Positions 44,289 to 56,718 of a stretch of 64,000 nt of DNA are shown piece after piece. Under the pieces are notes generated by a model. It did not search any database and was not told where the DNA came from. It worked only from the letters and a program-made list of their open reading frames with translations. How positions within the stretch are numbered: position 1 is the stretch's first letter; each line of letters begins with the position of its first letter. Source of the DNA: Cytidiella melzeri (Eukaryota; Basidiomycota; Agaricomycetes; Polyporales; Irpicaceae); contig JABYQR010000205.1 of NCBI GenBank assembly GCA_022592445.1, positions 1-64,000 of the forward strand, written 5' to 3'. A program made the position numbers and the translations under genes.

Positions 44289-45386
44289 ATGGCCCCCGTC
44301 AAAGTTGCGATTCTCGACGACTACCAACACGTCGCTCTCACTGCGGCAGACTGGTCATCGATCCGCGACAGAGTGGCTGTCGACGTCTTCGACGAGACAC
44401 TCTCGGACGAAGATGCGCTTGTCAGACGACTCGAGCCGTACCCAGTCGTCTGCGCCATGCGCGAGAGGACAAAATTCCCTGCGTCGCTGCTCGACCGACT
44501 GCCCAACCTGAAACTCATCGCGACGACTGGGATGTGGAACGCTAGCATCGATGTCGCGTACGCTAAGAAGAAGGGCATTGTCGTGTCGGGTACGGGGGGC
44601 GGGGGGAACTCTACGCTGGAACACATCTGGGCGTTGATCTTGGCTACCGCGAGGTACATCGCGTTGGAGGATGCAGGTGTGAAGGCGAGGAGGCAGATCT
44701 GGCAGACGACTGTTCCGATTGCGGTGGCAGGAAAGACGTTGGGTTTGGTAGGCGTTGGAAAGTTGGGTCAGGCTACTGCAAAGGTGGGGGGTCAATGCGA
44801 GTGCGCGAACAACTGTTGATTGACGAGAGGCATTCTTTTTAGATCGCAAAGGCATTCGACATGAAAGTCGTCGCGTGGTCGCCACACCTGACACCTGAGC
44901 GAGCTGCGGCTGCTGGTGTCGGTTTTGTGGCGACAAAGGAAGAGCTGTTTGAACAGAGCGACATCGTCTCCATCCATCTCGTTCTCTCTGAAAGCACACG
45001 CCGTCTCATCACAGCGACCGATCTTGCGCTGCTCAAACCGACGGCGCTGTTCATCAATACATCTCGAGGGCCGATCGTGGATGAAGAGGCGTTGGTCAAG
45101 GTGTTGCAGGAGAAGAGGATTGCGGGTGCTGGACTGGACGTGTTCGATGTCGAGCCTTTGCCGTTGGATCACCCTTTGAGGAGCTTAACAAACGTGACGT
45201 TAACACCGCACACTGGCTATGTCAGCGATGATAATTACAAGGTCAGTTGAATACTTGGATGCAAGAGATGGTCATGCTCACATTAGCTCTGGCTCTGGTA
45301 CACAGGTCTTCTGGGAGCAGACTGTAGACAACATCAGAGGTTTTTTGGACGGTGAAGCCAAGCGTGTCCTGCCAGATTCACGATAA
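44289..45386 (+). CDS. D-isomer specific 2-hydroxyacid dehydrogenase
   Basis: NAD(P)-dependent oxidoreductase of the D-2-hydroxyacid dehydrogenase family. The start MAPVKVAILDDYQHVALTAA is followed by CAMRERTKFP and the conserved LKLIATTGMWNASID. The Rossmann motif GLVGVGKLGQATAK spans an exon junction near 44784-44842. INTSRGPIVDEEAL carries the catalytic arginine, DVFDVEPLPLDHP the glutamate and LTPHTGYVSDDNY the histidine. Three exons, ending RVLPDSR. Substrate not determinable. Part of exon 1 is duplicated in the transposon relic 500 bases upstream. Confidence 0.88.
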
Positions 45387-45580
45387 TTCCAGTAGTGTTG
45401 TACGTGTAGTTGTAAGCAGCATTGTGCAATGGACAAAAGACAGAAAGCGTGTTTTGGCCTGGCGTGACTGTGCGGGAGGCCACGCGGTGTGACCTGTTTT
45501 AGAGCGTCCTCGAGCAATCTCTGTTCTGCGCGTTTCCTTCCCACTTCTAACTCGTCCACATCCTCGCTCGCCAATAAACA

Positions 45581-47486
45581 ATGGAGTCTCGTCTGGCCCA
45601 CCGTAGAAATGGTGCGTGCTGTTGCTGTTCATGGTCGCAGTGACAATTTTACGCGTCTGGATGTTGGCGATGTGACTGATAGGCTTGTTCTCGCAGAGTA
45701 CAAAAACAAAGGTGGATTGAAGGCGGATGACTTGCGTCGCCGACGTGAAGAGCAGCAGGTGGAGATCAGGAGGCAGAAACGAGAGGAAAATATTGCAAAG
45801 AGGCGCAACCCCATGCCCTCCACAGGCGACGACTCTGAAGATGAGACCTCCGGTGCAGCATGGGGCGACTCTCCTGTGAGTTCTCGATTTCTTTTGTACC
45901 TTATTGTACCTCATGCTCACCGTCGCGGGCTCAGCTTGCTGAAAGCATGGTTGCCGATGTCTTTTCCGATGATGCTGAACGTCAGTTGGACGCTACCACC
46001 AAATTCCGCAAGCTGCTCTCAAAGGAGAAGAACCCTCCAATCGAGCGCGTTATCGAGTGCAATGTTGTCCCACGTTTCGTTTCGTTCCTCAGAGGTGACA
46101 ATGCCATGCTTCAGGTATGTGTGGTTGCATTGCAGTCCACATATGCACTCACACCTCGCTACAGTTCGAAGCAGCTTGGGCGCTCACGAACATCGCTTCT
46201 GGGACTGCTGAACACACTCAAACCGTCATTGGCGCTGGCGCCGTGCCAGAGTTCATCAAGTTGCTCTCGGCGAGCGTGAACGACGTGCGAGAACAGGCTG
46301 TATGGGCTCTTGGTAACATTGCCGGCGATAGCCCCCAGTGCCGCGACTATGTCCTCCAGCAGGGTGCTCTTCGCCCTCTGTTGGCTCTGCTCAGCGAGAA
46401 CCACAAGCTCAGCATGCTGAGAAACGCGACATGGACCTTGAGCAACTTTTGTCGTGGAAAGTCTCCTCAGCCAGATTGGGAACTGGTACGTATCCCAACT
46501 TGATCTTACCGTGCTGGCACTATGTCTAAACTTCACAATCTAGATCTCCCCTGCACTCACTGTTCTCACAAAGCTGATATACTCTTTGGACGACGAAATC
46601 CTCATTGACGCGTGCTGGGCTATTTCTTATCTTTCTGATGGCTCCAACGACAAAATCCAGGCGGTCATCGAGTCTGGTGTGTGCCGACGACTCGTAGACC
46701 TTCTCATGCACACGTCTACCACAGTCCAAACGCCTGCCCTTCGCTCGGTCGGCAACATCGTTACTGGTGACGACATGCAGACTCAGGTAGTGATCGCTTC
46801 TGGCGCTCTCACTGCCCTCCTCTCTTTACTGTCGTCTCCCAAAGACGGTATCAGGAAGGAAGCATGCTGGACCATCTCCAACATTACTGCAGGCTCACCG
46901 CCACAGATTCAAGCCGTCATCGACGCGAACATCATCCCACCGTTGATCAACATTCTCTCAAATGCTGATTTCAAGACTCGCAAGGAGGCATGTTGGGCCA
47001 TCTCGAACGCCACGTCCGGTGGATTGCAGGAGCCATCTCAGATCCGCTACCTGGTCTCGCAAGGTTGCATCAAGCCGCTCTGCGATTTGCTAACCATGAT
47101 GGACAACAAGATCATCCAAGTCGCTCTTGATGGTCTTGATAATATCCTGAAGGTCGGTGAGATCGACAAGCAGGCTCAGGGCCCTGGCGCGGTCAACCAG
47201 TACGCGCTGTTCGTCGAGGAGGCTGGTGGCATGGTCACCATCCACAACTTGCAGCAGCATGACAACATGGAGATCTACAGGAAGGCGTATAACATCATGG
47301 ACAAATACTTCCCTGATGACGACGATGTCGACGCTGGTATCGGTGCTCCCACTGTTGATGCGTCGGGTGCTTTCGCGGTATGTTCGTTCACTTTGGAACT
47401 CGAGGATTGCCAGCTGACCAGCTTTGTCCCTAGTTCAACCAAGATGGTGGCGCTGCTCCTGCTGGTGGATTCCATTTTGGTCAGTG
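45581..47486 (+). CDS. SRP1: Importin alpha (karyopherin alpha)
   Basis: Cytosolic adaptor that binds nuclear localisation signals and hands cargo to importin beta. A short first exon ([10 protein letters not shown]) joins over an intron to [20 protein letters not shown], the importin-beta-binding domain. About ten armadillo repeats follow, with the NLS-binding WxxxN pattern: [60 protein letters not shown] and [12 protein letters not shown]. The acidic C-terminus has [12 protein letters not shown] and, after a last intron at about 47379-47432, ends GGFHFGQ. Intact. Confidence 0.94.
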
Positions 47487-47930
47487 ATAGGTTTGGTCTA
47501 GTTTAGTTTTCTTCTCGTCCCCATCTCTCCTTGTTATCACCCGCTATGTTGTCGTACCAGTTCTCAACCACCCAAATTATCGATTGTCAACCTTTGCATC
47601 GCACTTCTTCTCTGCCAAGTTTGTTGCGGCCTTTGGCTCCGCACCTGTTGTTGGCCAGCTATCGGCCTCTGAGACGTTTTGTTTCCGTTCTTGTCGTACA
47701 TTTTTTCATTCTCATTTGGAGACGGTCATACAGTTCATTCACCTTACACAAAAGCATGAAAACGAATCTAAAGTGTATTATCATTGTGCGAACCATGCTT
47801 GGACGTGCATGTATTGTATCGCACTCGTCATCGTAACGTTCCCTATGATCATCCTCCGTCTTGAGTGGACAACGCATATCTCACACCAACCATGTGTGAT
47901 TGTTCACGAACCTCTGCGAGTTGCGCACAC
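47487..47930. other. Intergenic between convergent genes
   Basis: About 440 T-rich bases holding the 3' UTRs of importin alpha and LSM5. No coding feature. Confidence 0.45.
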
Positions 47931-48427
47931 TCATGAGTCGGGGCCGTTACTTCCTGGTATCAGCTACAGTATTGTCCATTAGACCTTGGTCAGAGGGCGA
48001 TCAAGAGACGACTGTCCGTACCATGCAGATGTTGTTGCCGTTCAGCAGGGTTTGGTGCAGATGGGTTTGCTTGCGCCCTTCCGGCGTGATCTCGCTGTGA
48101 GGGCACTGAGTTACTTGCGATAATTCCACCCTCCCAAGCTATCTGACTCACTATTCGGTCACATCCTCTAATACCATGTCTACCGGAGTTCACACAATTT
48201 AGCACCACCGACAACTTGCACTTATATGCGCAAAGAAGTGACTTACTGACAAAGTCGTCGAAACCGAGCAGCGTCCCGGTGAACTCTCGCTCACTCTTCA
48301 TGATGACCCATATCCGCGAGCCAATACACCTGTCAATCAACTCTGGAGACCCATAGGTCAGTGATGTTCTAGTGCATTGTCAATACAGGACTTGGGACTG
48401 ACCTAGAGGAAGGATCTGGGACGCCAT
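47931..48427 (-). CDS. LSM5: U6 snRNA-associated Sm-like protein LSm5
   Basis: Subunit of the Lsm1-7 and Lsm2-8 rings (mRNA decay, U6 snRNA stability). Five short exons join as [68 protein letters not shown] and GNNICM, with a final exon [10 protein letters not shown]. The Sm1 and Sm2 motifs are complete. About 90 residues, the usual length. The start codon is 120 bases from the divergent bS16m gene, so a shared promoter is likely. Confidence 0.88.
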
Positions 48428-48547
48428 GGTAAGGAGAGAAAGTGCGCGTTGTTTGTGGCAAGAGTTTACTCTTGCAGCGCCAATTGCAAACCGTTGTATG
48501 AAACGGTCTTTGAGACCACCACCACTACCACCACCACCGCTGCACCC

Positions 48548-48937
48548 ATGGCCGTCCGCATCCGTCTCGCCATGCACGGCTACAGACACAACCGTATCTT
48601 CCACATGGTCGCTATTGACCACGAAGCACGCCGGAACGCGAAACCAATCGAGACACTCGCTGTCTTCGACCCACGCGTCAAGCTCGGAGAGACGCAGAAG
48701 ACGGTGCAATGGAGTGTGGACAGGATAAAATACTGGTTGGAGAAGGGAGCACGGCCGAGTGAGAGCGCGGTGAAGCTGATGACTATGGTATGTGGTCTGC
48801 TCAAGCAAGAGTTGGAGGAGAGGGGGAGCTCAACAGTCCGTGGCTAGGGTGGTATTCTCAAACCTGGCGCACCCGTGCACAAACCTGAGAGGTCTTCCAA
48901 AGCCTCGCAGCTCAAGTCCGCACCGGCAGCTTCATGA
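48548..48937 (+). CDS. MRPS16: Mitochondrial small ribosomal subunit protein bS16m
   Basis: Two exons. Exon 1 begins MAVRIRLAMHGYRHNRIFHM, then VAIDHEARRNAKPIETLAVF and DPRVKLGETQKTVQWSVDRI, all bS16 signatures. An intron at about 48790-48846 leads to GGILKPGAPVHKPERSSKAS, ending SAPAAS. An upstream frame is open (FETTTTTTTTAAP), but the family starts at MAVRIRL. Divergent from LSM5. Confidence 0.88.
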
Positions 48938-49102
48938 TTTCTCCCTAGAATAGTCAACCACGCTACAAGCATGGCATCGACTATGGATTCAAAATCGAGG
49001 AAATGCTAGGCTCTGTCAAGTATTCCCCAAACAGTCCCCCTACACATCACACCTATCCTAGACGATACCGCAGCATCTACAGTGTATTATTTCTTAATCT
49101 CG
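48938..49102. other. Short convergent spacer
   Basis: 165 bases between the stops of bS16m and the ACBD6-like gene; nothing seen. Confidence 0.4.
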
Positions 49103-50004
49103 CTATGACCTCTCAAGTATCGCTGCAACGTCGTCGTGCTCCGCAACCCGTGCCAACTCGAGCGCAGTGAAGTCGTCTTCATCCTACGGGGCCTGGTCAG
49201 TGTCAGCCTTGAATGCCACATACAATGGGGGCGCACTCTGATGCTGGTGTCTGCGCCGGCACTGAGCAACGCTTCTACCACCGCTCCGTGTCCTCTGTCA
49301 CTCGCAAGATGCAAGGGAGTGTATCCCTGAGGAATCCAATCAAATATCCCTCGCACCTACTAGCGAATAGTTACTCACATATTCGTCCTTTGCATTCACG
49401 TTGATACTAGGGTGGCTGCTCATAAATGCTTTCAGGCCCTCGACATCGCCTGTCCGCGCGAGACTGTGCAACGACGTTTCCTCCTGCTCCGTCTGACCAA
49501 CAACAGTCATTGTGCTTACAGCGTTGCCCATTCCTCCTCCACCCCCGCCGGATTTTTTTGTGCTCGGTGAATCGTCGTCGTCCCAAACACCTTCCTCGTC
49601 CGCATCTCCTGATTGTGAAGCCTGGCTTGTTTCTGCCGCTGCCACCGCAGCCTCCCCTGCACCTTCCTTCCAGCCCAGCTCCTTTGCAATATCCAGATAT
49701 CGCCGTTCTGCTTCACCCGTGCGATTATCTGCGTATGACTTTCCTGCTGAACTCCATGCGTCCCATTTCGCTCGACCCGCAAAGTCAAATATTCCTGGGC
49801 GAGAGGTTGCCGGTGTTGGGGATACGGTCAGATATTTGTAGAGACCGTAGAGCTATCATCCATGCATGATGAGTACAAGAAAGCAACATGGGCGGGACTG
49901 TAGACCTCCAACTTGATTGTGTTTGAGACGTTAGCAAGAGCACTTGCGTTGGACAGGTAAGCAGCAGCGTCGCGAAATTCAGGGGATGGTTCATAGGCTG
50001 GCAT
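49103..50004 (-). CDS. Acyl-CoA-binding and ankyrin-repeat protein (ACBD6-like)
   Basis: The N-terminal acyl-CoA-binding domain starts MPAYEPSPEFRDAAAYLSNA. It continues over exons to LYKYLTVSP, GIFDFAGRAKWDAWSSAGKS (the conserved KWDAW-type motif) and YLDIAKELGWKEG. A Glu/Asp/Ser linker follows, with a Gly run. Two ankyrin repeats come next (TSLHSLARTGDVEGLKAFM and YTPLHLASDRGHGAVVEALL), then DEDDFTALELARVAEHDDVA, ending AAILERS. This is the order in ACBD6, which binds long-chain acyl-CoA and influences N-myristoylation in animals. The frame is open upstream to an ATG at 50046; the 50004 start fits the domain. Confidence 0.82.
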
Positions 50005-50155
50005 GATCACGGTGCAAGTCAAAGACGACGAGTGCTGAGCATGCATGGCAGCACACCGGCGCGTATTGATGCCCTTCCCTCACGCGACGGGATTGCATGT
50101 TATGGAGAATGCGTTTCCCTCCGTTTAAACCAATGATTAGCTGTAATTATGTCTA

Positions 50156-51059
50156 CTATCTACTGCGAGAGCCCTGTGTATCGGGTTCCACCAAACTGCC
50201 TTGCAGTCCGCCCATCTGCTGGCATATTTTCATAGCGTGTCCGTGGAACGCGTCGTGCAATCCGTCATGTCGGCCTGGCAAAAGAATGTGAGGTAGGAGT
50301 CGTGTATGGAAGAGGCGATGTGACACTGTTCCGCCCTGATAACATGAGAGTCAGTTATCGAAACCAACGCGTACTGGGAGTAGAGGGCGAGGAGTAAAGC
50401 GCGGTGTAGACGTACAAACTGATGAAACACGCCTCCAACTACTGCCTCCACCGCCGTTCCAGCTACCTTGTACAAGCCAATACTCCGCGACACGTCTCGT
50501 CCCAGCCTCAGCGCGTTCCGCGGATCTATCTTCTCGTCTAAGCTAACGGGTCTCCACTTCATCACAGAGGGTATACCCCATTTTGGGCCTACAAACTCTC
50601 CCAGGAGGTAGGTGTTCAATGTCTTCTCAGCAACTTGTTCATAGTCAAATCCTGCTGTCATGTCCGGATTCGAGTGAAGGAACATCATTAGGTAGGAATT
50701 GAGCACACGACGACCTGTTCCGAGTGCGGGTCAGTTGCTGGTTCTTGTACGCTGTACGAAAAATGGGCGTTACCAATGAAGCTGAGTCGTGTGTTGCTAG
50801 AGATTATAGCGTGCTTGTGACTTTGATGTGTTAATATCCTCGCGGCGAGTGCAGGAGGGAACTGTAGCGGTGAAAAGGTGCGATTGAGGTGAGCAGCCAG
50901 GTCAGGTAGGTCCGGGAGATGTGCCAGAATCTTTGCTTGGGGGTGAGACGACTCTCCATTCTGCTGAGCTGGCGGCAGCTGGGCCGTGGAATATGAGCAA
51001 GCTGTGCGGGGTCGGTGCTCATGTACAGCGGCTGCTCGCTGGAAGTTTAGTCCTGTCAT
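50156..51059 (-). CDS. MRPL3: Mitochondrial large ribosomal subunit protein mL44
   Basis: RNase III-like protein of the mitochondrial large subunit. The N-terminus has an Arg-rich presequence (LNFQRAAAVHEHRPRTACSY). The RNase III-like fold follows: RTFSPLQFPPALAARIL, ISSNTRLSFIGRRVLNSYL (joined over an intron at about 50716-50775), LGEFVGPKWGIPSVMKW and VAGTAVEAVVGGVFHQF. After a second intron come GGTVSHRLFHTRLLPHILLP and the C-terminus. Catalytic acidic residues typical of active RNase III are not evident, as expected of mL44. The start at 51059 is the first ATG giving the presequence. Confidence 0.78.
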
Positions 51060-51469
51060 CCATGATTAGAGATATAGCAGCTGATGCCCTGCACGCCGTA
51101 CATACCCGACACCGCTGTACGAGTGTGTTTATAGACCACATTGGATGCCACACGCCAGCGAGCGAGAGCCTTCGACATTGACGAAGAGGATGGTGAAGTC
51201 AAGGACTGGCGCCCGTCTACACCCTCACAAAATATCCTGCACGTGACCACGCCGCAAAGTACGCGGCGGGCCTCTGAGGGTGGCAGCCATTGACTTGAGC
51301 TGTTGCCGGTACGTGTACGTTTATCGAAGTGTGCATGGTGCGATAAACAGACAGACGTGGGCCAAATCCCGTGTTCGCACAGCAGAGGTAGGCAAACATG
51401 TGCACAGTGGTATGTATATCTAGGAAATAAAGGCAAAGCGCGACTAAATTACGTGTAGTGGTGCTACAT

Positions 51470-52848
51470 CTAAACGAGGCCAGCCTGCTGCATAGCCTAA
51501 GCCAGAACGTCAGGAAAGAGGGGTTGGATATGGGTCTGACTGGACATACCTTCAGCATGGCAGCACCAATCTTCGCGGGACTGTCAGTAACAACGACACC
51601 AGCCTTCTCCAAGGCAGCCACTTTGTCTGATGCAGCACCTGCAGGAGATATCGCGAGTGAGTAGAATTTGGAGGAACAAGAGACTCATGCACGAACCTTT
51701 TCCACCAGAAATAATAGCTCCAGCGTGACCCATACGACGGCCAGGGGGCGCTGTGCGACCCGCGATAAAGCCGACAACAGGTTTGGGATTCGCCCTGGTC
51801 TTGTTGTACTTCTCTAGATATTCGGCAGCCTCCTCCTCCATTGATCCACCAATCTCACCAATAATGACAATACCTAAAGACTGCGTTGGGGAGGCACTGT
51901 TTGCGAAAAAGTCGTTTCACTCACCTTCAGTGTTAGGGTCATCCAAGAACAGCTTGATCACATCCAAGTGCTTCGTGCCAGGGAAAGGATCCCCACCAAT
52001 ACCCACGCAAAGCGACTGGCCAAGACCGACGTCTGTGGTTTGTGCCACGGCTTCATATGTCAAGGTACCCGAGCGGGACACAATGCCGATCTTGCCAGGC
52101 CTGTGGATGTGTCCGGGTTGGATGCCCATTTTGCAACCAAGAGGGTTGATGATACCAGGACAGTTGGGCCCGACAAGACGAGATTTCGATTGACTTTTCA
52201 GCGCGTTCATGACCTAAAATTATCTTAGTTCTAGTTAATATTAGAGCGTGTTCAGTGTGGTGACGCACCTTGATCTCATCTTGCTGAGGGATTCCCTCCG
52301 TAATGCAGACGATCAACCCAATCTCGTTCTCAATAGCCTCCAGGATAGCATCAGCGGCGGTAGGTGGAGGAACGTAGAGGACAGTCGCGTCAGGCTGGAC
52401 CTCGCGCACAGCCTGAATTTCCTTGATTTAGTGACAGTTGCGGGCTGGATAAAACATACAACGCACGTCCTTCACGGAACCGAAGATGGGCAGACCCAAG
52501 TGCGTTTGGCCAGCCTTCTTGGGCGAGACACCGCCGACCATGTTGGTGCCATACGCGAGAGCCTCTCTGACGTGGAAAGTACCCTAGCGCATACGTTTTG
52601 AATTTCGGGGGAAGAGAAAGAGGATACAGCGGAACATACGGTCTTTCCAGTCAATCCTTGACACAACACCTTCGTGTCTTTGTGAATGAGGAGATTCTTT
52701 ATTGTATCTTCGTAGCTCTGGCGGGCCGCAGATTTCGAGAAGGTCCGACGTCCAGCTGTAAATACACAACGTTAGAGCAGTTTTCACGAGGAGCAAGTAT
52801 GCAATATCTACCGGCGGACGTCAGGGAGTGTCCAGCGCGACGCAACAT
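51470..52848 (-). CDS. LSC1: Succinyl-CoA ligase alpha subunit, mitochondrial
   Basis: TCA-cycle enzyme converting succinyl-CoA to succinate with nucleotide triphosphate. The presequence [20 protein letters not shown] is cut by an intron. The CoA-binding Rossmann fold has [31 protein letters not shown] and [14 protein letters not shown], then [20 protein letters not shown] and [16 protein letters not shown]. The ligase part has [60 protein letters not shown] (the phospho-histidine) and ends AMQQAGLV. Seven or so exons. Intact. Confidence 0.93.
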
Positions 52849-53061
52849 ATGTAGAGAGTGTACTAAGCGGTGGTGACGAAGAGAGACGGAGCGGAAAGAT
52901 GGATACAACGGCGAGCGCAACAACTCGCGTTAGCACATGCGTCGGTCGTTCCCGATTAGGCGCACATATTTTAACCGTGAATTCGATGCATATTCGTAGC
53001 TCGAAGATACAGCTATCATAATTGTGCTACCAATACAACGTTTGTGTCTACTCCATGCTCT

Positions 53062-56000
53062 TTAATTATCCATAGGTCCCACCCGCCTGCGGTCGCGAGC
53101 CTTCCTCGACGCGCGATGCAGTGTCAAAATCGCGTACTTCACCTTGTCGTAGTCTTTCGCGTTGAGAGATCTGCGGCCGTCTCAGTGAATCGCCAAAACA
53201 TCCCAAACAATCAAAACAGCTCACTGTGTGACGTCCTCCATGAATGCCTGCTTGGCCTGGTCTGGTGTTGTCGTTGAGGGTAGCTGTTGCAGCACAGGTG
53301 GCAGCCAAGTCAATAGCGGTGAGGGCCAGAGCTTCGCAAGTACGCGGAAAATGGTGATAACAGATGACGCGGCATCGCTAGGGAAATCTCCGACGAGTCC
53401 AGTCAGCAAGAGGCCTGTCAGGTCCATGCCTTCCTTCTCGACGACTGGTTTGATAGCGGCGGCGTACGTAGGGAACTTCGAAGGCGGAACTGCTGGAGGA
53501 TCCAGGGAGTCATGGGTGATGATGTCACGAATGAAGTCTAAGGCTGTGAAAACGATATCAGACTGAATGAGAGTGAAGCCCGCCATGGCAGCACGGAAGG
53601 TCACTGGGAAAGCTGGTGATGGGAAGAGTATATCGGGTGCATGGTCGATCAACTGCTGAGCCATTCGCAAGTAATCCTCCATGACTACGACAAAGGAGAA
53701 TCAGCAGAGCACACGGCAAGTGATGACCACACTTACCATCGGGAATCTGTGACGGTGGTGTGACTTGCAGGATGGTCACCAACTTCGTAGAGGTTTGCTC
53801 GAACGCCTGCTTGAACGAGTTGCGCAAAGCTGGGTTTTCTTCAGTGCCGAAACGACCAAATATTTTACCAATGATCCACAGGTAGCTGGCGAAACCGGTA
53901 GACTCGAACGCTGTGGCCATCCTCCGCAGAACGGCAGGTACGACAGGGAGCGCAGTTATCCCGAAGAAATTGACACCGAGACGTATGACTCGGGTGACAC
54001 GGTCACAGACTTCAAAGTCCGAGCCATACTTCGCAATCAAGGGATCGAATATTGCCCATGCTTCCGGGCAGCTGTTCTGGCATGTAGCTGGCAACTGGTC
54101 TCCGAACGTGTCGATAACACCTAACATCACCTCGAGAGTTTCCAACGCATCTACGTTTTCCGATGAATAACCAGTGAAGATGATTAGTAGGAAAGATGAA
54201 GTACCTGACGCCGCCTTCAATTCTTCCTTCGTTGCCGTTGTGGGTTTGTTTGCAGTTGCATGAACGAGCTGGAGTATGTCTAAAGCGAACTCTCGCAGCG
54301 ACCTTGCAGCATGTTCCATGGGCATAGCGGAGATCACAAAGGCGATAGCTTCGTAAACCTGAACTCTATCATCTTGTACCAGCTTTGCTCCCATCGACGC
54401 AAGGAATTGATGAAGTTGCGGCAAGAACTCCACCAGATGCTGAAAGAAGTTTGAGTGTCAGAGCTGAAGGTACGTAAGGGTATCCTGCACTAACCTGCTT
54501 GCAGTCTTGACAGAGGTATTTCAATGCCTGTCCCGCAGCCGCATTCACTTCCGAATCAGAATCTTCAAACCCGGACGATATGAAGTTCAATTGACTGGGA
54601 ATGTACGACGGGTGCTTGTTCATCCATTCGGTGTAGCGGGATATGATCAGCAGCGATGCATATCGTACCCTCGGATGAGCCGGTAGCTTAGGGATGAGAT
54701 CCATAATTTTAGGGACAGCATGATCATCGTTGGGATCGACCTCCGCGCCCATAGACCGCATAGAGAACAGCGGGGCTTCAATTTCCTGCCAAGAGATACT
54801 CGGGCCTCGAGTCATGGCTGTAGTAATCAACTCGTATGCAGCGAGTAAGCACACGTCGGTACCAAGCACATAGCAGCAATCCTTCAAGGTATCTCCCATG
54901 ACGTGACGGAAAGAACGGAAGTTCTCTGCCTCTTGTCCAGCGACAGTGGTGATCTCTGGAGGGAAATGAAGGTGTCGGATTATGACCGTCATCAACGCTT
55001 TGTATGCGTCTGATAGAAGCGGTGGGACAGAAGATCGCTTGCCAATGCTTTGAGCGAGACGCATCCAGAACGGGAAGGTTATGGGAACGATATCAAGATC
55101 GGGGTAGGCAGAGCATTCACCGATAGCCTCTACAATCGGGTAGAATGTCTCGGTGTGGTGTAAGAGGAGACTGCGATACATTTCTCCCGCCTCCGTGAAG
55201 ATACGAGCGAGACCTCGAATTTTGTCCGGATCTTCTTTCCATTCGGTGAGTCTAGGTTTGAGAGAAATAACTCTCGGAACGATGACTTCTATCACGGGCA
55301 TGTTGTCTTCAATCTCTTGAGTCTCGTGAATGAGGTCGCAGATGACAGTCACTGCCGCCTCGAATAGATCCTCAGAAGCTAATGCTTCAAACGCATAAGT
55401 CAAGAGTGGCGTCTTAGCCAAGGACATGGCTGTAACCTCTCCCGACGCCAGCCAGCTGCTCAAGCAGTTGAATACCTGTGTTTGTACAGCATATGTCGCC
55501 CCTAACAATATATCAGCTTAGATGTAAGCCGGCGCCGTATACGGGACATACCAGGTGCCTGCAAATACATAGACAATAGCTCGATGATCGTTTCCGCATT
55601 TGACGTCAAAAGAACGGCCTCCCTTTCACGGTATTCTTCATCCTTCAACAAAATGGTGAGTGGCACACAAAAGAAAACGAAAGCCAGCAGCACTCACGGT
55701 AACAGGTATTTTCGTGTTCGAAGTCAACTCTTCCGGCAATATAGTAAGGAATTGCAACAAAGCAGGGACAGTGGCAGGAATTCGTCCAAACGAATCCACA
55801 AGATCCTGAACAGGGTTTTCCCATGCAGGCACCTGCAATGCTAGGCACGATATCGCAAGACATAGCTGGACCATGATCGTTCTGGGTCCGCTGTGATATC
55901 TCTCGAGAGCGGTCACGAGAGTATCGCGTAATGCAAGTAGATTGGCACTGTCCACCTGGTGAAGATCATAGGTGACCTGGAAGTCGAGGGGGAGAGAAGA

Positions 56001-56317
56001 TCAATCTGCGCACATCCCATGCCGCCGAGCCCGTTACGAACCTTTGTGCGGAAAGTCTGTGCAGCAAAAAGCTTTGCTGCTACTGGTGTTTCAGGGGATA
56101 GTAGCAGGACATTGCAAGTAGACCATGCCTCAGGCTGGAAGAACGCGAGAGTTGAAGGTCAGAGTTGCGGTCGGCAGGTGGGACCAGAAGGCGAAACGGT
56201 ATTTACTGAGTGCTGGAATTCCTGAAGCCATGCGTTGGCACGTTCGAGCGAGGCCTTGTCTGGTGCTCTGCCAAAGACCTCCAGAGCACTGAGAACAGCG
56301 TCGACGGTCGTCGCCAT
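53062..56317 (-). CDS. MTR10: Importin-beta family nuclear import receptor (MTR10/transportin-3)
   Basis: HEAT-repeat karyopherin. The start MATTVDAVLSALEVFGRAPD is followed by SLERANAWLQEFQ and, after an intron, the importin-N segment EAWSTCNVLLLSPETPVAAK. Next come FAAQTFRTKVTYDLHQVD, VQLCLAISCLALQVPAWENP and TVPALLQFLTILPEEL. The central exon has EAAVTVICDLIHETQEIEDN. The C-terminal exons contain FTALDFIRDIITHDSLDPP, MDLTGLLLTGLVGDFPSDAA and LAKLWPSPLLTWLPPVLQQL. The final basic exon reads NAKDYDKVKYAILTLHRASR and ends VGPMDN. Mtr10/TNPO3 import SR-type RNA-binding proteins. The length, close to 1000 residues, fits. Confidence 0.88.
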
Positions 56318-56718
56318 ATTGTGCAGAGTTTAGTGGGTTTGAGAAAGAAATGGATGAGAGCAAAGCCAAGTTGGCATAGGCGCCAAGCACATCCTCATCA
56401 CTTCTGTTTGTGGATGTTGACAACGCATTGGGTATGGTGTAAAATTCGTGCCAACGTAAACATAAGAGCATTCCGCAATGTTCAGCAAACAAAGAGGAAA
56501 GTGTAGAACTGGCTTAAAGAGAAACTATCCGGTATCCAGGGTAAGGAGCGTGGGTGAGTGTAAAAGAATTAAACTAAACACGATCTCGGTCTTTGCAAAA
56601 AGTATACGGTAGCAAGTTACGAAGTGGCGAGAGCACCAAGACCAGCCAGAATGAATACCATAGGGTTATTACGCGAGAAGAAAGAGCTGAGATCAAGAGA
56701 AATGGAAAGAGAGACAGA

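Noticed and set aside
44355..44999. 214-codon minus-strand frame
   Set aside because: Antisense to the dehydrogenase exons.
47531..47982. Plus-strand frames after importin alpha
   Set aside because: T-rich 3' UTR sequence with no domain; they run into the convergent LSM5 gene.
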